A program made the translations under genes and the position numbers. From assembly GCA_949289995.1 (NCBI GenBank), contig CASEQE010000040.1:1-44251 (forward strand): a DNA stretch of 44,251 bases, written 5' to 3'. Shown in pieces: positions 33,380 through 41,458 of the stretch. How positions within the stretch are numbered: the first letter of the stretch is position 1; every line of letters starts with the position of its first letter. This stretch comes from an uncultured Peptococcaceae bacterium. Its GTDB lineage: Bacteria > Bacillota > Dehalobacteriia > UBA4068. Under the pieces are notes generated by a model. The model did no database searches. It worked only from the letters and a program-made list of their open reading frames with translations, and was not told the origin of the DNA.

Positions 33380-34175
33380 CACACCGCTTTTTTCCATAGA
33401 AAATTTAGTCAAACGCTATCCGGCCAGCGGCCGGCGGCATAAGCTGGACGGCAAACCGGCCGTAGACCATGTTTCGTTTACGGTTGCGGAAGATCAGGCT
33501 CTTGGCCTGGTGGGAGAATCCGGCAGCGGCAAAACCACCATTGCCAAATGTCTCGATCTGCTGGAAATCCCTTCTGCCGGAGATATTAAATTTCGTGGCA
33601 TATCTATTTTTGGGATGGATTCAAGGGCAGTAAAAAATTATCGTACACAGGTTCAAATGGTTCTACAGGATCCTTATGCTTCTCTTGATCCACAAAAGAC
33701 CGTAGAAAAACTGATCTGCGAACCTCTGCACATACAAAAAGAGAAAGACGCGACAGTCATCAAAAACAAAGTCAATCAAATCATGGAAGCAGTAGGTTTG
33801 CCCAGCGGCTTTAAAATCCGCTATCCCCATGAACTTTCCGGCGGCCAGCGGCAAAGAGTGGCCATTGCCAGGGCGTTGATTATCCGGCCGCGGGTGCTAA
33901 TCGCCGACGAACCGGTGTCCGCTTTGGACGTATCTACCCAAGCGCAAATTTTAAATCTACTCAAAGAGCTAAAGCAAGCGTTCCATCTTACGCTGATCTT
34001 TGTTTCCCATGATCTAGCCATCGTCAAATACGTCTGCGATTATATCGTGGTTTTAAAAAACGGCGCGGTCATGGAACAAGGCGCAAGCCGCCAGCTTTTC
34101 GCCAAACCATCCAGCGCCTATTTTCAGCAACTGATCGCCGCCGTACCAAGATCCTCGCCATATGGGATTGACTAA
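33372..34175 (+). CDS. dppF: Peptide ABC transporter ATP-binding protein (DppF/OppF type)
   Basis: A 267-residue second ATPase of the importer. Walker A GESGSGKTTIAK is near residue 48, the Q-loop region VQMVLQDPYASLDP near 95, the signature LSGGQRQRVAIARAL near 155, and Walker B VLIADEPVSALDVS follows, with the switch His in FVSHDLAIVKY. The short C terminus (FAKPSSAYFQQLIAAVP) lacks the iron-sulphur-type Cys cluster seen in some DppD/F proteins. It overlaps the dppD stop by eight bases, so translation is coupled. The next gene begins 92 bases on and is an AhpD-like redox gene, not the usual permease. Confidence 0.92.
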   Translation: MCDTPLFSIENLVKRYPASGRRHKLDGKPAVDHVSFTVAEDQALGLVGESGSGKTTIAKCLDLLEIPSAGDIKFRGISIFGMDSRAVKNYRTQVQMVLQDPYASLDPQKTVEKLICEPLHIQKEKDATVIKNKVNQIMEAVGLPSGFKIRYPHELSGGQRQRVAIARALIIRPRVLIADEPVSALDVSTQAQILNLLKELKQAFHLTLIFVSHDLAIVKYVCDYIVVLKNGAVMEQGASRQLFAKPSSAYFQQLIAAVPRSSPYGID

Positions 34176-34267
34176 TCGCTTTTTTGCCTGTGCGGATCCG
34201 TTAGGGTTACGCCCCACAAAGCAAAGAAGCGGTTTCAATTTAAAACCAATTAATAAAGGAGTGTACA

Positions 34268-34639
34268 ATGGATATCTTCGAAGAATTGATGGACAATCAG
34301 CGTCTGTATACCGCCTATATGGTAAACGACGCGGGAGAAGCCAGACAAAAATTCCGGGAGGCAAAAGCCCTCTCCTTGTCCGGCGAAACAATCGATGCCA
34401 AAACGACAGAATTGATTATTCTAGCCATCGCCATCACGGCCAAATGCGAAGGTTGCATCGCCAGCCATGCTAGAAACGCAATTTTAGCCGGAGCGACGAT
34501 GGAAGAACTAGGCGCATTGGTGGCAATTTGCAATCATATGACCGGCTCCGTTTCCGCCTTTTTTGGCGGAAAAGCCCTACGCTATGCAGAGGCGGCGGTC
34601 AAAGAAGTGGAAAATGCAGCGCCACATAGCCAATGCTGA
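34268..34639 (+). CDS. AhpD-like carboxymuconolactone decarboxylase-family protein
   Basis: A 123-residue, all-helical AhpD/CMD-fold protein. The redox pair Cys60 and Cys63 is in KCEGCIASHARNAI, followed by His67. The helix AGATMEELGALVAICNHMTG completes the family pattern. AhpD-like proteins are thiol-dependent reductases or peroxidases, often feeding electrons to AhpC or to organic-hydroperoxide resistance proteins. AAAGGAG lies before ATG 34268. It sits inside a peptide ABC operon, between the ATPases and the OsmC-family gene 24 bases on. No lipoyl or AhpC gene is nearby, so its electron donor and partner are unknown. Confidence 0.88.
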   Translation: MDIFEELMDNQRLYTAYMVNDAGEARQKFREAKALSLSGETIDAKTTELIILAIAITAKCEGCIASHARNAILAGATMEELGALVAICNHMTGSVSAFFGGKALRYAEAAVKEVENAAPHSQC

Positions 34640-34662
34640 GATATTGTGGAGGATAAGGCATA

Positions 34663-35103
34663 ATGAGAACCCTTTTAACGTTTAATCACGATAGTATGCA
34701 GGCGGATATCGAGCTGAAAAACATAGAAAGCCGCGTAGGTGAAAAAAATTATACCGTCCATACCGATTATCCCCAATCCATGGGCGGCGCGGAAGCCTAT
34801 CCGACGCCCTGGGGACTATTCCTCACGGCGCTAACGGCTTGTCAAGGCATGAACGTCCACGAGTACTGCGCGGCCAACGGAATCGATCCCAGCGACATTA
34901 CCCTAAGCCTGGATTTGCAATATGCAAAAACCAAGCCCGGTGAAAAACCTAGGGAAGTAGCCAGCTTTGATATTTGCATTACCGTACCTGAAACATTTCC
35001 GGCAGAACATTTGGACAGCCTAAAACAAGCGGCCAGAAATTGTAAAATCGTGCAACATATGTTGGATTATCAACCGGCGTTTCATTATACCGTCAAAAAA
35101 TAA
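34663..35103 (+). CDS. OsmC/Ohr-family protein
   Basis: A 146-residue protein of the OsmC/Ohr fold. The first conserved Cys is in LTACQGMNVHEY near residue 65 and the second in ARNCKIVQHML near residue 127, the pair that reduces organic hydroperoxides in the family. The Arg typical of Ohr near the N terminus is not clearly placed. The family also contains YhfA-like members of unknown function, and this sequence fits that less specific subgroup. GGAGG precedes ATG 34663. It follows the AhpD-like gene by 23 bases and precedes the binding lipoprotein by 135 bases, a gap holding a 10-base inverted repeat (35114-35123 and 35175-35184). Confidence 0.85.
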   Translation: MRTLLTFNHDSMQADIELKNIESRVGEKNYTVHTDYPQSMGGAEAYPTPWGLFLTALTACQGMNVHEYCAANGIDPSDITLSLDLQYAKTKPGEKPREVASFDICITVPETFPAEHLDSLKQAARNCKIVQHMLDYQPAFHYTVKK

Positions 35104-35238
35104 CAATATGTTTTATCCTTTGCGCTACACAAAGTCTTTTGTATGCATGGAAAGCCCGCTCTACGGCCTGGCCGGCAAAGGATAGCCAAAGGAAAGCAAA
35201 ATTGAAAATTAAGATGACAAAAGAAAGGATCACTCAAG

Positions 35239-36843
35239 ATGAAAAAGAAAAACCCTTTTATGCTGATGTTAGCCGCCCTGCTATGCTTGGCTATGTGCCT
35301 GTGCGCCTGTAACAATACGGAAGAAAACGCAACCGGCGATCCGGGCGACATGGAGCAAACCGTATCCGGCGGCGATATCGTCGTAGGGATTCCGGATTCC
35401 GTTAAATCTCTGGATCCTATGGGTCAAAACACCACCGTCTACGGAGGCAACGTAGTCGGTCAGATCTTCGATACTTTGGTGGCAAACAACTTTGAAACCA
35501 CCGAAATCATTCCCTGCCTGGCGGAAAGTTGGGATATTTCCGACGACGGCCTGACATATACCTTCCACCTGCGGGATGACGTTTATTTCCACGAAGGCCA
35601 ATTCCAGGACGGCCGTCAGATGGTAGCCGACGACGTGGTTTATTCCTTCCAACGGATTAAAGAACTGTTTGCCCGCAACAACAGCCAGGTGGACAATATA
35701 GCCACCATAGAGGCTACCGACGACTTTACCGTGGTCTTTACGCTGACCAAAGCCGACTCCCAAACCTTGGCGGTGATCACCCAGGAAAACTTCGGTATCG
35801 TCCCCAAAGAAGAGATTGAAGGCCAGGGCGACGGCTTCGCCTCTACCCCTATAGGCACCGGTCCTTTTAAAATCAAAGAATTATCCGCAGATAATTATGT
35901 AATTCTGGAAAAAAATGAGAAATATTGGGGCACCGTACCCTCCGTGGATACCGTTACTTTCCAATTCATTAACGATAACAACACCATGGCAAACGCACTG
36001 CGCAGCGGAGAAATCGACGTAGCCGCCTCCTTGGGCGCCGAATTCATCTCCCTAGTGGAAGAAGATGAAAACCTTACGGTGGTAAACACGCCTATGCGGC
36101 AACACGTTGCCTTACTACATATGAACATGGTAGAAGGCCCCACGGCGGATATCAGAGTGCGGGAAGCGATCATCAAAGCCATTGACATCGACGCCATGGT
36201 TTCCGGCATTTATCAAAACGGCGAAGGCACCCGTACCTATTTGCCCGTACCGAAAGCCTCCTGGGGCTATGACGAAAGCCTGGAAAGCCTGGTTCCCGAT
36301 TACGACCCCGAAGGCGCCAAAGCCCTTTTGGCCGAAGCCGGCTATGAGGACGGCTTTGAGCTAAATCTGTATATCAGCGCCACGGATGCCAGAAATAGAA
36401 TGGCCGTTATTCTCCAGCAACAGCTAAAGGACAATCTGAATATCACCGTAAACATCCATTCCTCCGACTGGGCCGCTTTTTCCGAAGTGGTCACTGCCGG
36501 CACGGCGGATATTTATGGGGCGTCTTATGCTTTTTCCGAATCCGGCGATCCCTATTTCTACCTGAACGGTTTCTTTAATACCAACTCCATCGGCAGCACC
36601 CCCAATGGCGGAGGCTTTTCCAATGGGGAAGTGGATGCGCTGCTGGATGAATCTACCCATACCACCGATCAAGACCAACGAAACGAACTTTATAAACAAA
36701 TCATGACCATTGCCCTCAGCCAGTATCCCGGCATTTACTATGCCAACGAAAACCTGATCTATGCCTATCACAATAGCGTGGAAGGATTCAGAATTAATCC
36801 TAGCACGATTTTCCGTATGGAAGAAGTGTCCATCGCCCAATAA
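35239..36843 (+). CDS. dppA: Peptide-type ABC transporter substrate-binding lipoprotein (SBP family 5)
   Basis: A 534-residue exported lipoprotein. The signal peptide ends at LCAC, with Cys24 lipidated, followed by an acidic Asn/Glu/Gly linker. The SBP_bac_5 pattern is clear: SLDPMGQNTT near residue 55, LAESWDISDDGLTYTFHLRDDVYFHEG near 95, a central PIGTGPFKIKEL and a C-terminal LYKQIMTIALSQYPGIYYANE. Such proteins bind dipeptides, oligopeptides, nickel chelates or glutathione; the ligand is not readable here. AAAGGATCACTCAAG precedes ATG 35239. A strong hairpin separates it from the permease gene, which may raise its level over the membrane parts. Confidence 0.92.
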   Translation: MKKKNPFMLMLAALLCLAMCLCACNNTEENATGDPGDMEQTVSGGDIVVGIPDSVKSLDPMGQNTTVYGGNVVGQIFDTLVANNFETTEIIPCLAESWDISDDGLTYTFHLRDDVYFHEGQFQDGRQMVADDVVYSFQRIKELFARNNSQVDNIATIEATDDFTVVFTLTKADSQTLAVITQENFGIVPKEEIEGQGDGFASTPIGTGPFKIKELSADNYVILEKNEKYWGTVPSVDTVTFQFINDNNTMANALRSGEIDVAASLGAEFISLVEEDENLTVVNTPMRQHVALLHMNMVEGPTADIRVREAIIKAIDIDAMVSGIYQNGEGTRTYLPVPKASWGYDESLESLVPDYDPEGAKALLAEAGYEDGFELNLYISATDARNRMAVILQQQLKDNLNITVNIHSSDWAAFSEVVTAGTADIYGASYAFSESGDPYFYLNGFFNTNSIGSTPNGGGFSNGEVDALLDESTHTTDQDQRNELYKQIMTIALSQYPGIYYANENLIYAYHNSVEGFRINPSTIFRMEEVSIAQ

Positions 36844-36890
36844 AAATCGGCAAGATCCTGAAAACCGGCGTAACCAAAACCTGCGCAACG

Positions 36891-36935
36891 AAAACCTACA
36901 TAACGATGGGAATCAACCGTCGTTATGTAGGTTTT
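36891..36935 (+). terminator. Intercistronic hairpin, probable partial terminator
   Basis: The 16-base-pair stem AAAACCTACATAACGA (36891-36906) and TCGTTATGTAGGTTTT (36920-36935) lies between the binding-protein stop and the permease start. The T-run is the stem end itself (GTTTT then GCG), so termination should be partial. It is likely to protect the binding-protein mRNA or trim readthrough to the permeases. Confidence 0.6.
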
Positions 36936-36980
36936 GCGATAGAACCCCCCGCGCTCCAGGCGGGAACAGGAGGATTGGCC

Positions 36981-37925
36981 TTGGCAAAAACCATTTTCAA
37001 AAGGCTGGTTCACAGCATACCCATCTTATTCGTTGTCGTCACCATAACCTTTTTTGTCACCCGCATCCTGCCCAGCGATCCGGCGGTAGCCATCTTGGGC
37101 GCTGAAGCCACCCCTGAAGATTTGGCGCAATTGCGGGAAAGCATGGGGTTTAACGAAAGCTATTTCAGCCAATATATCGACTATATTGCCGGCCTGCTAC
37201 AAGGAAATTTAGGTCACTCCTATGTGCACAAACAGCCGGTTTCCCAACTCATAGCCAACGTCTTACCCAACACGATTACTTTGGCTGTGGGCGGAATGAT
37301 CATTGCCGTGCTCCTGGGAATCCCCCTGGGCATCCTGGCGGCCACGCACAGAAACAAATCCCCGGATCATGCCGTTTCCGTTTTAACCTTATGCGGCGTT
37401 TCCACGCCTATCTTTTGGCTGGGGCTGATCTTGGCATTGATTTTTGGCGTCAAGCTAGGATGGCTGCCGGTTATGGGCAGAGGCAGCCTGGAACAAGGCG
37501 CATGGGATTACCTTTCCCATATGATTTTGCCTCTTGCAACCATATCCACAGTACCTTTGGCAAACGTTGTCATTATCACTCGTTCCAGCATTATCGACGT
37601 GGTAAACAAAGATTTTTATAAAACTTTAGTCGCCTATGGTATGCCCAAACGGATCATTCGCAAGCATATGCTAAAAAACGCCTTGCCTGCCATTATTAAC
37701 GTAATCGGCATACAGCTGGCCAGCGCTTTAACCGGCGCCATACTAACGGAAACGGTTTTTAATTGGCCCGGCATGGGAAAGCTGGCGGCAGACGCCATCA
37801 CCAGCCGGGATTATACATTGGTACAGGGTTGCGTGCTATTTATGACCATCGTCTATGTGATCGTCAATTTGATCGCCGATATCATCGCCTGTTGCGTGAA
37901 TCCGCAATCCGCAAAAGACACGTAA
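36981..37925 (+). CDS. dppB: Peptide ABC transporter permease (DppB/OppB type)
   Basis: A 314-residue membrane permease with about six transmembrane helices. OppB-type signatures are an N-terminal RLVHSIPILFVVVTITFF helix, the loop LPSDPAVAILGAEATPEDL and the EAA-type loop KTLVAYGMPKRIIRKHMLKNA near residue 225. The closing segment NWPGMGKLAADAI follows. The start is taken as TTG 36981, seven bases after AGGAGG (36968-36973). A longer frame from ATG 36906 would begin inside the hairpin and is less likely. It is 30 bases before the second permease. It forms the heterodimeric channel with DppC. Confidence 0.92.
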   Translation: MAKTIFKRLVHSIPILFVVVTITFFVTRILPSDPAVAILGAEATPEDLAQLRESMGFNESYFSQYIDYIAGLLQGNLGHSYVHKQPVSQLIANVLPNTITLAVGGMIIAVLLGIPLGILAATHRNKSPDHAVSVLTLCGVSTPIFWLGLILALIFGVKLGWLPVMGRGSLEQGAWDYLSHMILPLATISTVPLANVVIITRSSIIDVVNKDFYKTLVAYGMPKRIIRKHMLKNALPAIINVIGIQLASALTGAILTETVFNWPGMGKLAADAITSRDYTLVQGCVLFMTIVYVIVNLIADIIACCVNPQSAKDT

Positions 37926-37955
37926 AAACAAAAAAATGCCATAAGAGGAAAGTAT

Positions 37956-38840
37956 ATGCCAGAAGCAGAATTACAGCTAAACGAAGATCAATTGCTGCAA
38001 TATCGAAAGGATAACGGATTCTGGAGAAGATTCAAAAGAAATAAAGTGGCCATCTTTGCGCTGGCACTTCTTGTAACCATCCTCGTTGCGGTCATTTTTG
38101 CCGGTTATTTGACGCCTTATGATAATTATCAACTGGATCTTAACGCAACCTTTCTCTTCCCCGGCGAACAAGGCCATATTCTGGGCACGGACGACGTTGG
38201 CCGGGATCTTTTGACCAGAATTCTTCATGGCGGCCGGGTATCGCTAACCGTCGCCTTGTCCAGCCTACTACTGGGTATGTCCCTGGGAACGCTATTGGGC
38301 ACTGCCGCCGGCTATATGGGAAAAGTGTCGGATAATCTGATTATGCGGCTTATGGATGGTTTAGCCGCCTTTCCCACCATCCTGCTTTCCTTGCTCTTAA
38401 TGACAGTATTGGGTCCCGGTATAGCCAATTTGGTCATAGCGATGGCGGTTGGCAATATTCCCAAATTTGCGCGGCTCTCCCGCAGCCTGGTCTGCACGGA
38501 AGCCCAACAGGATTATATTCTTGCGGAACGATCTCTAGGGGCTAGCCGCGGCAGAATCATGTTTCAACACATATGGCCCAATATTTTCCCCACCATTTTG
38601 GCCTATGGGGCATTGCATATCGGTAGTGCCATTATTGCGGAAGCTTCCTTAAGTTTTCTGGGATTGGGCGTAGCCATACCGACGGCTTCCTGGGGTAATA
38701 TACTGAAATCCGGAAAAACGGTGATTGAAACCTATCCCCATATCTCGGTTTTTTCCGGCTTGGCTATTGTGATTACCGCCATCTCTTTCAATCTGATCGG
38801 CAATGGAATCCGCGACGCCCTAGACAAAAAATTACAATAA
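37956..38840 (+). CDS. dppC: Peptide ABC transporter permease (DppC/OppC type)
   Basis: A 294-residue membrane permease. The OppC N-terminal cytoplasmic arm (FWRRFKRNKVAIFALALLV) leads into TM1. The periplasmic HILGTDDVGRDLLTRILHGGR motif is specific to this class, and the EAA loop YILAERSLGASRGRIMFQHIWPN is near residue 185. The LGLGVAIPTASWGNIL segment follows. AGAGGAAAG lies before ATG 37956. It is the last gene of the operon; two intrinsic terminators lie 260 and 360 bases downstream. With dppB it completes the importer begun by dppD. Confidence 0.93.
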   Translation: MPEAELQLNEDQLLQYRKDNGFWRRFKRNKVAIFALALLVTILVAVIFAGYLTPYDNYQLDLNATFLFPGEQGHILGTDDVGRDLLTRILHGGRVSLTVALSSLLLGMSLGTLLGTAAGYMGKVSDNLIMRLMDGLAAFPTILLSLLLMTVLGPGIANLVIAMAVGNIPKFARLSRSLVCTEAQQDYILAERSLGASRGRIMFQHIWPNIFPTILAYGALHIGSAIIAEASLSFLGLGVAIPTASWGNILKSGKTVIETYPHISVFSGLAIVITAISFNLIGNGIRDALDKKLQ

Positions 38841-39100
38841 CGTCGGGAATCCTACAAAGGCGCCCATGTTCCGGCTAATGAAAAATATTGCCAAGATGTG
38901 AGATCCTTTTTTCCTATCTTTAAACGCCCAACGCATTTTACGTCAAATTCATCCCCGATTTTCCAATATCGCAGTCCACGATCCGATGATACAAGAAAGT
39001 AAAAGCACGGAGCAATCCATATCCCTCGTCCTCAACAAAATAAAACATAAAAATTTATCCACGATTTGCAAACGGCCTTTGCAGCGGCGATAATTGAAAA

Positions 39101-39129
39101 AAACGGCGTCCGGAAAACGGACGCCGTTT
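39101..39129. terminator. Bidirectional terminator
   Basis: The stem AAACGGCGTCCG (39101-39112) and CGGACGCCGTTT (39118-39129) has a five-base loop. On the minus strand it is followed by a long T run. On the plus strand the tail is short. Confidence 0.75.
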
Positions 39130-39197
39130 CCGTTCATATCCGGCTAAACGGAAAAAATGCCGGCAGCGGGGGGAATCTACGCCTGGCAAACGGGCGC

Positions 39198-39231
39198 AAA
39201 AAACATGCGGTAGCCAAATCGCATGTTTTTT
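39198..39231. terminator. Bidirectional terminator
   Basis: The stem AAAAAACATGCG (39198-39209) and CGCATGTTTTTT (39220-39231) has a ten-base loop and T runs on both strands. It is the second hairpin after dppC. Confidence 0.8.
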
Positions 39232-39363
39232 CGTCTAGCAAGAAGCCAAAGCGGCCGGCCGCTTCTCCGCTTTGCCGCCAAAGCCCCCCTCCCATACCAA
39301 TTCTATCCCAAGATGAATCGTTACCCGCCGGCGCAAAATCTATTTTCGTTTATCGATTTTTTA

Positions 39364-39391
39364 TTGGTTTTGCCCCAGATTATGGTATACT
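39364..39391 (+). promoter_or_regulatory. Candidate SigA promoter of the BglII-like gene
   Basis: TTGGTT (39364-39369) and TATACT (39386-39391) with a 16-base spacer, 42 bases before the start codon. Confidence 0.5.
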
Positions 39392-39433
39392 CTATCATAT
39401 AGCGATATCATAAGACTTAGGAAATCCGCTTCC

Positions 39434-39937
39434 ATGGCTATACGTCTAAAAAAATATTCATTCCGTTTTGCAGAAGAATTGTTTAACAGCCGTCTCGCTG
39501 AAAAATCGGAAATCGAACAAATCTTATATACTTCATGCGCCGATTGCAGCCAACTCAATCGTAAAACATTTAATAAAATTCTCAACGAGCTGTTTCTAGA
39601 TAAAGGATGGCAAGGACAACCTCGCGTATCCCCGAATATGGAGGCATATAGTAAATTTGATTTTCAAAAAGGCCGCATCGCCGTGGAGATCCAATTTGGC
39701 CATGCATCTTATTTAGGAACCGATTTGTTAAAATTTCAAATGGCATCCTACTCTAACTTAAATCTTATTGATTTTGGCGTTTATGTTGTCACCACCAAAG
39801 CCATGCAAAAATTTCTAACCGATCGATATGGACACAATTGGCACGGATCGCTGCATTTCGAAAAAGTGGAAAAATATCTGCCCTACTTTAAAAGTGCGAT
39901 TCAAGTGCCAATTTATGTGATTGGCATAGACGTTTAG
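39434..39937 (+). CDS. BglII/BstYI-type restriction endonuclease-like protein, without visible methylase
   Basis: A 167-residue protein with the catalytic spacing of BglII. Asp76, Glu85 and Gln87 in FDF and VEIQFG have the same D-x8-E-x-Q pattern as BglII's Asp84, Glu93, Gln95, in which Gln replaces the usual Lys. The segment VEIQFGHASYLGTDLLKFQMA and the strand FGVYVVTT fit the family. BglII cuts AGATCT and BstYI RGATCY; the specificity here cannot be read. At 167 residues it is shorter than BglII (223), so it may be a reduced member or a solitary nuclease. It is more AT-rich than its neighbours, which suggests transfer. No methyltransferase lies in the window. AGGA lies about ten bases before ATG 39434. 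Confidence 0.75.
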   Translation: MAIRLKKYSFRFAEELFNSRLAEKSEIEQILYTSCADCSQLNRKTFNKILNELFLDKGWQGQPRVSPNMEAYSKFDFQKGRIAVEIQFGHASYLGTDLLKFQMASYSNLNLIDFGVYVVTTKAMQKFLTDRYGHNWHGSLHFEKVEKYLPYFKSAIQVPIYVIGIDV

Positions 39938-40000
39938 CAGCACAACCAAAGAATCCAAATCCAAAAATTTAAAATAAGAAATTTAACTAAGAGGCTGCGT

Positions 40001-40534
40001 ATGAAAGTGATCTGTTTTGGCGATTCCAATACCTACGGTTACGATCCCCGCTATTGGTCGGGGGGACGCTATGGGGCGAACGGCCGTTGGGTAGACGTTT
40101 TGGCTGCCGCAACCGGCTGGACGGTTTGCAATTTGGGGGAAAACGGCAGAAAAATCCCTACGCTGGCGCCGGACTTGCCGGCAGACGTGGATTTATTGAT
40201 TCTAATGTTGGGTACCAACAATCTGCTCCAAGGCTGCTCCCCCCAAGAGGTTGCCCGGGAATTGGCGGCCTTTCTCCGGCAAATGCCGTTACCGCGAGAG
40301 CAGATCCTACTAATCGCGCCGCCCCCTTTTTCCCTGGGCCAATGGGTACAAAAGCAACGGCTGATTGATGATTCCCATACTTTTGCCCGCTGCTGCCGCC
40401 GTTTAGCCCAAAACCTGGGCATCCGCTTTGCCGATGCCGGCGAATGGAATATCCCCCTGGCCTATGACGGCGTACACTTTACGGAACAAGGGCACAGAGC
40501 CTTTGCCAAGGGACTTTTGGAGGTACTGTTATGA
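40001..40534 (+). CDS. SGNH/GDSL-family hydrolase
   Basis: A 177-residue cytoplasmic esterase or lipase-fold enzyme. All four SGNH blocks are visible: block I FGDSNTYG with nucleophile Ser9, block II with Gly in NLGENG, block III GTNN near residue 72, and block V DGVHF with Asp156 and His159. No signal peptide is present. Family members deacylate lipids, acetylated sugars or carbohydrate esters; the substrate is unknown. Its last codon overlaps the next gene's start in an ATGA, linking it to the rhodanese lipoprotein. It is separated from the nuclease gene by 63 bases without a terminator. Confidence 0.88.
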   Translation: MKVICFGDSNTYGYDPRYWSGGRYGANGRWVDVLAAATGWTVCNLGENGRKIPTLAPDLPADVDLLILMLGTNNLLQGCSPQEVARELAAFLRQMPLPREQILLIAPPPFSLGQWVQKQRLIDDSHTFARCCRRLAQNLGIRFADAGEWNIPLAYDGVHFTEQGHRAFAKGLLEVLL

Positions 40535-40914
40535 AACGCATACTATGCATAGTCACCGCCGCCTTACTCCTGTTAAGCGGTTGCAGCGATAACGGGGCGG
40601 AAATTTCCTATCTGCAGATTAGTCAAGAAGAAGCTAAAAATATGATGGACACCCAGGCGGTCGTGGTTCTGGACGTACGGGAGCAAGAGGAGTATGACGC
40701 CGGTCACATTCCCGGCGCCGTCCTACTGCCGCTAGGCGAAATCAATCAGGATACGGCCGCCGCCGTCATTCCCGCCAAAGATGCCACGGTGCTGGTATAC
40801 TGCCGTAGCGGCAACCGTAGCAAAACCGCCTGCGCCGCCCTGGTCAACCTGGGCTATACCAACGTCTATGAATTTGGGGGAATCAACGACTGGCCCTACG
40901 ACACGGAACCATAA
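40531..40914 (+). CDS. Rhodanese-domain lipoprotein
   Basis: A 127-residue exported lipoprotein. The signal peptide ends in LLSGC, with Cys18 lipidated. A single rhodanese domain follows, with LDVREQEEYDAGHIPGA near residue 50 and the active-site loop VYCRSGNRS, Cys91 being the sulphur-carrying residue. The loop length suits sulphurtransferase rather than phosphatase (Cdc25-like) activity. It acts outside the membrane, where it may handle persulphide or thiosulphate. The start overlaps the SGNH hydrolase stop by four bases. No partner is evident in the downstream TIGR04076 gene. Confidence 0.9.
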   Translation: MKRILCIVTAALLLLSGCSDNGAEISYLQISQEEAKNMMDTQAVVVLDVREQEEYDAGHIPGAVLLPLGEINQDTAAAVIPAKDATVLVYCRSGNRSKTACAALVNLGYTNVYEFGGINDWPYDTEP

Positions 40915-40997
40915 CGGCTAGACGGACAAACCGCCGGCTACCCGAAGCAAACGGCAAACTATGCCGGCATGTATAGGATCGGCAGAGGAGGAAAAGG

Positions 40998-41315
40998 ATG
41001 AAAAAATGTAAAATCACCGTTATGCGTATCGCACGCTATGAGGATTTAATAGCCCAATATGAAAATCCCCTAGAACACCCATGCGATATGAAAACCGGCC
41101 AAGTTTTTGTCGCCAACGGTTGGCAAAAACCGGCGGGATTTTGCCAAAGCGCCTGGGATGTTCTCTCCCCCTTCGTGCTGGCATTAAGCCATGGCGGCGA
41201 AAACTTTTACGACGGCTGGATGAAAAATCCCAAATCCGCCATGCTCTCCTGCAACGACGGCTTCCGTCCGGTGAGCTTTCTGGTAGAAGCCCTGGATGAA
41301 GATGCGGAAACATAA
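40998..41315 (+). CDS. TIGR04076-family protein
   Basis: A 105-residue protein of the small TIGR04076 family, found in anaerobic Bacteria and Archaea and of unknown function. Hallmarks are an N-terminal KKCKITVMRI strand, CDMKTGQVF near residue 30, a central SAWDVLSPFVLALSHGG, and MLSCNDGFRPVSFLVE near the end. GAGGAGGAAAAGG precedes ATG 40998. Conserved Cys residues and presence in anaerobes suggest redox or metal links, which is inference only. It stands between the rhodanese lipoprotein and the flavodoxin with 80-140 base gaps. Confidence 0.75.
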   Translation: MKKCKITVMRIARYEDLIAQYENPLEHPCDMKTGQVFVANGWQKPAGFCQSAWDVLSPFVLALSHGGENFYDGWMKNPKSAMLSCNDGFRPVSFLVEALDEDAET

Positions 41316-41458
41316 GCGCCAATCCGCGCCGCCATCCACTATGCCCAAGCGCGGGAAAAAAACAACGTTTACCAATCAAGCCGCCATCGCCAACGATCGG
41401 AAACGGCGGACGATATTTCATAACCGCTGCGGCTAAAGCTACCGGGAGGGGAAAGCAG

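Larger units (their letters stand above)
38841..39363. other. Intergenic region with two bidirectional hairpins
   Basis: No supported gene. A 62-codon minus-strand frame at 38949-39137 lacks a ribosome site and covers a hairpin. The region's main content is the two terminator hairpins listed separately. Confidence 0.5.

Noticed and set aside
38949-39137. 62-codon minus-strand frame after dppC
   Set aside because: It includes a terminator hairpin, has no ribosome site and no family resemblance.
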